Assembly (NCBI GenBank): GCA_964017145.1
Contig: OZ024847.1
Coordinates: 992,001 to 1,056,000, forward strand
DNA from: Agrocybe praecox
Lineage: Eukaryota; Basidiomycota; Agaricomycetes; Agaricales; Agrocybaceae
Length of the DNA stretch: 64,000 nucleotides
Direction: 5' to 3'
Shown: positions 58,706 through 64,000 of the stretch, in pieces
How the letters are laid out: the number at the start of each line of letters is the position of its first letter
How positions within the stretch are numbered: the stretch's first letter is position 1
Notes under the pieces: generated by a model
What the model saw: only the letters and a program-made list of their open reading frames with translations
Database searches by the model: none
Told to the model about the DNA's origin: nothing
Made by a program: the position numbers and the translations under genes

Positions 58706-59695
58706 TCAAGACAGAACTGTCAAAAATATACATTCAAGTCCGAGTCGCCGAAGCGCCGAAGCCAACAGAAAATCGGCGATTTCGGAGTCACAGTGCTTAC
58801 AAAATATGGCATGTGACAATAAAACACCCGACCTTAAAATTATTACGCGCGACGCGACGCGAATCAATCTATTTGTGGTTGAACAAATAGATCGATGATC
58901 GTAGAATGCCTCAGACTCAGTGTAATGAGAAATTCGAGAGTGGTGTGTCACGAATAGTTTTCTCATGTTCAATATTAAACGGGAGCCCTGGCTCTGATTA
59001 TATGGCTATTGAAGAGGGTAGAAAGAAAGGCATTGTACCATCTAATACTAAGTAGGGTGATTAATCCATTTTTACAGCCGTTTTCATAACGATATGTCAT
59101 CACACCCAAAATACACATACGGGCGGTTCTCGAAACTAAGGTATGCCGAAAGCTAACGAGCACGAGAGCCAAAATACCGCTAAAAGTTGTCCCTGAAACG
59201 ATTCAAATTCAGTCAAATTCCGACCCTGCCTGTATGGGTGTATTTAGAAATGTGGCCTATCGTTATGAAACAGCTGCAAGGTAAAAAGACTTACTAGCTA
59301 TCGTCATAGTGTTTCGATTTAAAATTAAATGGTTTGCTTAAATCTGCGCTATAAGCACTATGTAACGCATAAGAAAGCATAATGCCTTGATCTTGTTGAA
59401 CCTGCCCCTATTTCATCAAATAATAGTTGAGCGCTGAGCGCCGAATCGACCACAATAGGGCTGCGCACCGAACCGCAACGATCACCACAAGCTTACCGTT
59501 ACAAGTACTGGATTTCGTCAGTCAAACTCATTGCAGGGTCCCAACACTGCCCGGACAAAACTGATACTAGCAAATTATAGAAAAGTATGGTCTCAGTCTC
59601 TGATGGATAACTCATTTGTAGGATCTACTAGAGATAAAATTGACGGTCTGCAACGAGACATACACTTCACGTTCTTTGACCTGTCCTCCAGTCAT
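58706..59695 (-). pseudogene. DUF6533 gene copy, pseudogene
   Basis: Tandem copy of the gene at 59860-61257. Its ATG (59693-59695) and first exon (MTGGQV...SLQTVNFIS) align with the working copy, and so does exon 2 (CWDPAMSLTDEIQYL). The Trp codon that ends exon 2 in the intact gene is TAA here, a stop. The third exon (FNKIKALCFLMRYIVLIAQ) is still readable, but its splice donor has become AT (ATTTAAG for GTGTAAG). The middle exons (from the YLHTEPP block through the TPLTSL block) are missing, about 0.5 kb less than in the intact copy. The last exons (LALVLVSFRHTL..., then SRLILNMRKLFVT) remain. Confidence 0.8.
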
Positions 59696-59859
59696 TGCTT
59701 TTTGGGTTGAAGTGTTGGTTGCAATGCAAGGTGTGTAGCCATGAGTCATCTACGTTTATCTATTTAAAACACTGATGCAAACAGTCGCGCTAGGAAGTAT
59801 TCCGTGCATTATGTCCACCCCTATTCGTCTGCGTTCTGAATATTGCGAAATAAAGCTAT

Positions 59860-61257
59860 TTAGTCCATAACTGTTGTCAAACAAATATGGTCACTACTTT
59901 GACTATCGTAAAGTTCGCCAGATTCGACGTAATAGACGCGTTGAAGTTGGTGAGTTATAAATAGTTTTCTCATATTCAATATTAGGCGAGAACCCTATTT
60001 GCATGGTCATCATGATGATCGATGGAGACAAACTGACACAGACTTACTGCAATGGATAGGAGCGCTATGTACCATCTAATGGTATCCATTGGGTTATAAT
60101 GAACAACACCGTATCGGGGGATTAAAAAAAATTTACTCACGCTGTCCAGGCCTCACCAAGGTCTGGAGAGTCACTGTCAAATTTAAAGAACAAGTATTCG
60201 TAGGTCATGCACGCGAAGATCAGGGCTAGCAGAGTAGATTAAGCTCTAGTGGAGTATAATTTGTTTTTAGGGGTGCTAGAGGCGTACCGATTATTAACGA
60301 GAATGACCATACACCTTCACGAAACATCAAAGAAGTCAAGGGCGTCCTTGTCCAACCTGCTCTGTGTCGGGTGATATACTTGAACACGGTAGTCGATAGT
60401 ATCACGGATTGAGAGAATCCTACGCCTGATCTATAGAACCAGTTAGAAGACAGTAGATCCTGACGAGTACTTGATGAGTGTATGTACGCATATATCACCA
60501 TAGGCCAGTATTCCAATCTTGGAATAATACAGTCTCTGATATCGGAAAGAGTGGCGACCTGAAGACTCAAGGCTGTTATTTCCAATCCCGTGGAAAGAAT
60601 GAAGACAAAAGGAAATAGATATTTAGCCCTCGGGCTTCGGTTGCACAACGCGTACACTGATAATTGACACAAGAACAAGATCATTAGTGTGCTATCCTTA
60701 TGAAAGTTGGAAGTCCATCATACCCCTGACGAGTAAGATAATTTTCACGATAGCCAACGTAACCGAGGGGACGATGGCTCTGTAGACGAATATAAGCGAA
60801 CAAAGGTCATGTGGTGGTGGTTCTGTGTGCAGGTAGAACGAGAAAATCTGATTGATACTGTCGAGGGGAATCGAGTGAGCTCGACATCGTAGGACTTTGA
60901 TGATTGTTAAATAGTGTACTTACACCTGAGCTATAAGCACTACATACCGCATAATAAAATATAGCGCCTTGATTTTGTTGAACCTGCCTCTAATTCGTCA
61001 ATATCATTAGTTAAGCGCTGGAATGACTGAAAATGGGACGAGCTTCTCACCGCCACAAGTACTGGATTTCATCAGTCAAACTTATCGCGAGGTCCCAGAA
61101 CTGGGCGGCCAGAGCTGACACTATAAATTGCAATGCCATGAACAGTTTACAATTTCTCATGAATAGATAGGTTTAAGGACTCACTGGATATAAAGCTGAC
61201 GGTCTGTAGCGGAAACGGACTCAAGGATTTATGACCTCCTAGCTGACCTTCAGTCAT
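59860..61257 (-). CDS. DUF6533-type multipass membrane protein
   Basis: ATG at 61255-61257. Exon 1 is 61257-61185 and exon 2 61120-61051 (AALAAQFWDLAISLTDEIQY, then LWR). Next come an exon with FNKIKALYFIMRYVVLIAQ, one with LHTEPPPHDLCSLIFVYRA and IVKIILLVR, one with VYALCNRSPRAKYLFPFVF, one with TRTPLTSLMFREGVWSFSL, one with LALIFACMTYEYLFFKF, and the last with SRLILNMRKLFIT, ending TAA 59860-59862. Family-typical order, with about seven hydrophobic segments; likely plasma- or endomembrane. Function unknown. The downstream tandem copy is dead. Middle junctions were read by eye and could be off by a few bases. Confidence 0.72.
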
Positions 61258-61632
61258 TGTTTTTGTCTTTAAAAAAAAAAAGGAATTTAGTTGAATCTCC
61301 CAGTACTAAGCCTCTTTTTAAACGCGCGACCATTTTTAAAGTCCAAGTTATATATCTCCCTGTCGAGTCTCCAGGGTGGATCGTTGTAGGGCATTATCAC
61401 TCCTTTTTTCAATATGAGGTACGCATATGATATATCACATATGAAATGTAGAGTCTACGACCAATGTCCCAAAATTAGCCACTATATAGTGTTTGTGCCT
61501 GGAGATGGGGAGGCATATGGCACTGCATAGATACAAATAGCATATATCATTGAATTACTACGTATGACGTATACTATCCCTGATCCCCCTTTAATCAATT
61601 GCACCCTGTAGGGGTTAAACGTTAAACATCTA
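61258..61632. other. intergenic, upstream of the DUF6533 gene
   Basis: AT-rich promoter side of the gene at 59860-61257, with an A-run near 61270-61281. It ends at the TA dinucleotide flanking the next element. Confidence 0.4.
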
Positions 61633-62365
61633 CAGTTGAACCTGTCATAACCCATAACCTGTACTATTCCATAGCTCAGCCAGTCCACCAAGTCGGTGGG
61701 CGGGGAAATGCATACCATAACCCATAACCCATACCCCTCTGCTGGAATCATAGGTTTGACCCCTATATAAAGCTGAATAAGACTAGTTCCAGGCATGTAA
61801 TTAATTCATTATTGGACTCGTCATAGTGATGCGCCACTCGAGCCGCTTGGCCTCCTCAAAAATCAACTCATTCATGTCTTTTGTCTCATAATTATTACTG
61901 CTATGACACTAATCAAGGCACTGCGTGAAAACATTGACATAAACGATGGAGATGATGTCGACGATGACTCCCCAGTGGAACCTCGTCCAACTCGTCGTGA
62001 GGTCCTCAAGGCACTATCAACTATCAGCAAGTGCATTGAAGACTCAAATGATCCTATTGCACGCAAGCTTGACACATTTTTGGGGCATTCAACCAGCAAC
62101 TTCGCCTCAAAGAGACACAGAGTATGAGAGCTACTCTAGTGACTGATTTCTTTCAAAAATCATAGGTCTCCTTGTTTATTCTAGCCTACAGTTAATTAGC
62201 AATGTCTAGAGTACAAATCTATAGCCCTAATATTTTTATCAAATTTATCAAATTTATCGTGATTTTTCGAGCCTATTTTCAGCATACCCGTCGAAACCCA
62301 TAACCTGTGATAATCCATAGCCTGAGACGTCCACCGAGGGGTATGGGTTATGACAGGTTCGACCG
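61633..62365. mobile_element. deleted pogo/Tc1-mariner-like DNA transposon (733 bp)
   Basis: The ends are inverted repeats: left CAGTTGAACCTGTCATAACC and, on the reverse strand of the right end, CGGTCGAACCTGTCATAACC, followed on both sides by CATA. Both ends are flanked by TA (61631-61632 and 62366-62367), the target duplication of Tc1/mariner/pogo elements, and CAGT is a usual pogo terminus. Extra CCCATAACC repeats lie just inside both ends. Inside is only a transposase-like C-terminal remnant (61903-62127), so the element cannot move by itself. Confidence 0.75.
61903..62127 (+). pseudogene. transposase C-terminal remnant
   Basis: 74 codons starting at an ATG. The text PTRREVLKALSTISKCIE and DPIARKLDTFLGHSTS resembles the tail of fungal DDE (pogo/tigger-type) transposases. 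No DDE catalytic triad or DNA-binding domain is present in the element. It is read here as a leftover of an internal deletion, not a functional gene. Confidence 0.5.
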
Positions 62366-62603
62366 TACTACTTAAATTGAATGATGGTGGGCATGAAGGT
62401 ACAACAGACTTCTGTTCAATGACCGTTTACGATACATTGTACATATTTACATAGATCCATTACTGTTAAATATCCCTCAAAATGAACACGGTCGATCTAA
62501 ATACCTAATGATACAAGAAGATACATATTTTCTACCACTTCGTCGTCCTGTTTGTTTTAGGGTCTTGTCAATGTGTGGAATCATCTATATTTTTTGAATA
62601 GAA
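62366..62603. other. spacer downstream of the OPT transporter gene
   Basis: Short AT-rich 3' flank, no ORF. Confidence 0.4.
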
Positions 62604-64000
62604 TCAAACATACCCAAACGTGGACCCAGGGAGAATCTTTCGCAGTGCGGTACTGTTCCAATCAAGAGTTTGTTTGTACACTTGATTGCCCCACCTAGGG
62701 AAGAGAAATCGGGTCAACAACAGCGAGACTTGACTGGAAAGTCACTTACCACGCCTGGATAGAGTCCTTTCCGATTTCTCCGTCAAGAGGAAATTGAAGA
62801 CTATCAAAAGATCAATCAAAGAGCGTACACAAGCTCAGCCATATTAAACGCACCAGAAGAAAACCAAGATGAGACCAACGGCTGTACCAGCATCCAGCGC
62901 GGCCGACAGGACATCTAACATAGGACCGTTAGTTTCTTTCTCTAGATAGAGAAGAGATGCTTCGAACTCACAATTATATTTAGCCCACCACGAGAAGTGC
63001 TTCCTTCGAATAACATACTGAAAGATGAAGCCAAAGATAGCCCATGGGACGTAGTTGACTGCACTCGCTGGTGGGATTAAACCCACGCCAGAGAAAATAA
63101 GACTAGCCGGATAGATGAGTAAAGCATATCTAGGACCAGGCAGGAGACGGCACAGAGAAGAAGTCAAAGGTACTCACGGGAAACTGTGCCAAAGGCAGAT
63201 TAGTATGAGAAAGAGCAAATATAAGGAGGAACAACTCACTTAAGATAATTTAAAATGGTATTGGGGTATCGTCGGGTAAGCAACCAAAGTAATACGGGGC
63301 ACGCGGCGCCGATGAGAAAGAGAAAACTCAAGCCTGCGATGCCTTGGTCAGAAAATAGACCAACAGGGAATAGGACGGAACACCGATGACACACCACTGT
63401 CAAACATCGTCAGCCATCATTACTATATACTCAACGCAAAGATAGCGATAACGGAGAAAGCTTACTAGTAAATTTGACCCTTGGTAAACTGTAGACCTGG
63501 ACCAATCAAACCCCACTACGTATTGATCATATCATCAAATCTCCGTCACTGCGTCAGGGAAAGTGGAACTCTTACGATTACGGAGGCCGTTCCAAAGACT
63601 TGTGTGGAAGCACATGTAAAACTTTGAATAGTCGTCAAAAACGGGCAAACGTTCGTAGTCGTCAAATGACGTACTTGTTTTTCTGTCTGGAATCACAGAC
63701 ATCTCTGGAAGAAACGACGTCTTAATAAAGGCGAGGGAAGAGTCCAACGGATGAGAACATACGTAATGTTGGTGAACATCCTATTATCGGCATTTAGATT
63801 TGACATAGAAGAAACGGTCCTGAACATGGAGCTCACCAAGATTGCACACCGAGTTGGACTGTGCCCGCAACAACAGTCGCAACAATCTAAGAGGTATATG
63901 AGCAATCAAGATGGCAATGTAGTGCGGCGATGCTGTTCACCTGACTCCAAAACATAGGCCGTGGCGGGATCTGTATATAATTCCGAGTTTAAAACTAAAA
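62604..64000 (-). CDS. OPT-family oligopeptide transporter, C-terminal part (cut by window edge)
   Basis: Reading leftward from the window edge, successive small exons code IPPRPMFWSQ, IVATVVAGTVQLGVQSW, MFTNIT, DVCDSRQKN, FTCASTQVFGTASVI, WGLIGPGLQFTKGQIYY, LFLIGAACPVLLWLLTRRYP, GVGLIPPASAVNYVPWAIFG, FIFQYVIRRKHFSWWAKYN, VLSAALDAGTAVGLILVFF, LQFPLDGEIGKDSIQAWWGN and TALRKILPGSTFG. The stop TGA is at 62604-62606. These are characteristic OPT blocks in the right order; PPRxMFW and VLSAALDAGT are among the best conserved. A proton-coupled importer of small peptides, or in some members glutathione or siderophores, in the plasma membrane. The N-terminal part lies beyond 64000. No decay seen. Confidence 0.9.

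Noticed and set aside
1..64000. CRISPR arrays, bacterial operons, virus-derived genes
   Set aside because: No regularly spaced repeats, ribosome-binding-site patterns or recognisable viral proteins were seen; the window is eukaryotic in structure.

Overview
The window looks like nuclear DNA of a basidiomycete fungus, probably an agaricomycete mushroom. Genes are broken by many 45-80 bp GT-AG introns, and intergenic DNA is moderately AT-rich. Several families are typical of that group: DUF6533-type membrane proteins, expanded P450s and UDP-glycosyltransferases, and STAND-like proteins starting MADPLS. Gene models were assembled by eye from splice sites, reading phase and comparison between paralogues inside the window. 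No database search was run.

Layout. 0.15-1.4 kb: a seven-helix-like membrane protein (-). 1.4-7.7 kb: gene-poor, with one intron-bearing tRNA-Asn(GUU) (-). 7.7-13.3 kb: three tandem paralogues of an FSP1/AMID-like FAD oxidoreductase (+). 13.7-15.1 kb: a MO25/Hym1 orthologue (+). 15.9-34.4 kb: three paralogues (A, B, C) of a roughly 1,095-residue protein. Each has an N-terminal MADPLS helical domain, which I compare with HeLo/MLKL-type domains, joined directly to a long TPR region with no visible nucleotide-binding domain. COQ1 (polyprenyl diphosphate synthase), a C2H2 zinc-finger factor and a small secreted, very basic protein lie among them. A decayed inverted copy of the secreted-protein gene lies on the other side of paralogue C. 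36.2-40.5 kb: the ribosome-biogenesis factor UTP22/NRAP (+). 40.7-52.2 kb: two UDP-glycosyltransferases and two P450s, a likely secondary-metabolite or detoxification cluster built by duplication. 53.7-55.0 kb: a protein related only to the N-terminal part of GTPBP1/2, without a GTPase domain. 55.4-56.5 kb: a non-coding element with long inverted repeats and an internal 46-bp-arm hairpin. 57-61.3 kb: DUF6533 family genes, one clearly pseudogenised. 61.6-62.4 kb: an internally deleted pogo/Tc1-mariner-like element. 62.6-64 kb: the 3' part of an OPT oligopeptide transporter, cut by the window edge.

How the genes may work together. COQ1 makes the ubiquinone tail, and FSP1-like enzymes in other organisms reduce quinones, so both touch quinone biology, although they are separated by other genes. 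The P450 and UGT genes form a plausible oxidise-then-glycosylate module. The A/B/C proteins are the best candidates for something little described: an NLR-like family without the NOD, possibly acting in allorecognition or cell death. That function is inferred from architecture only.
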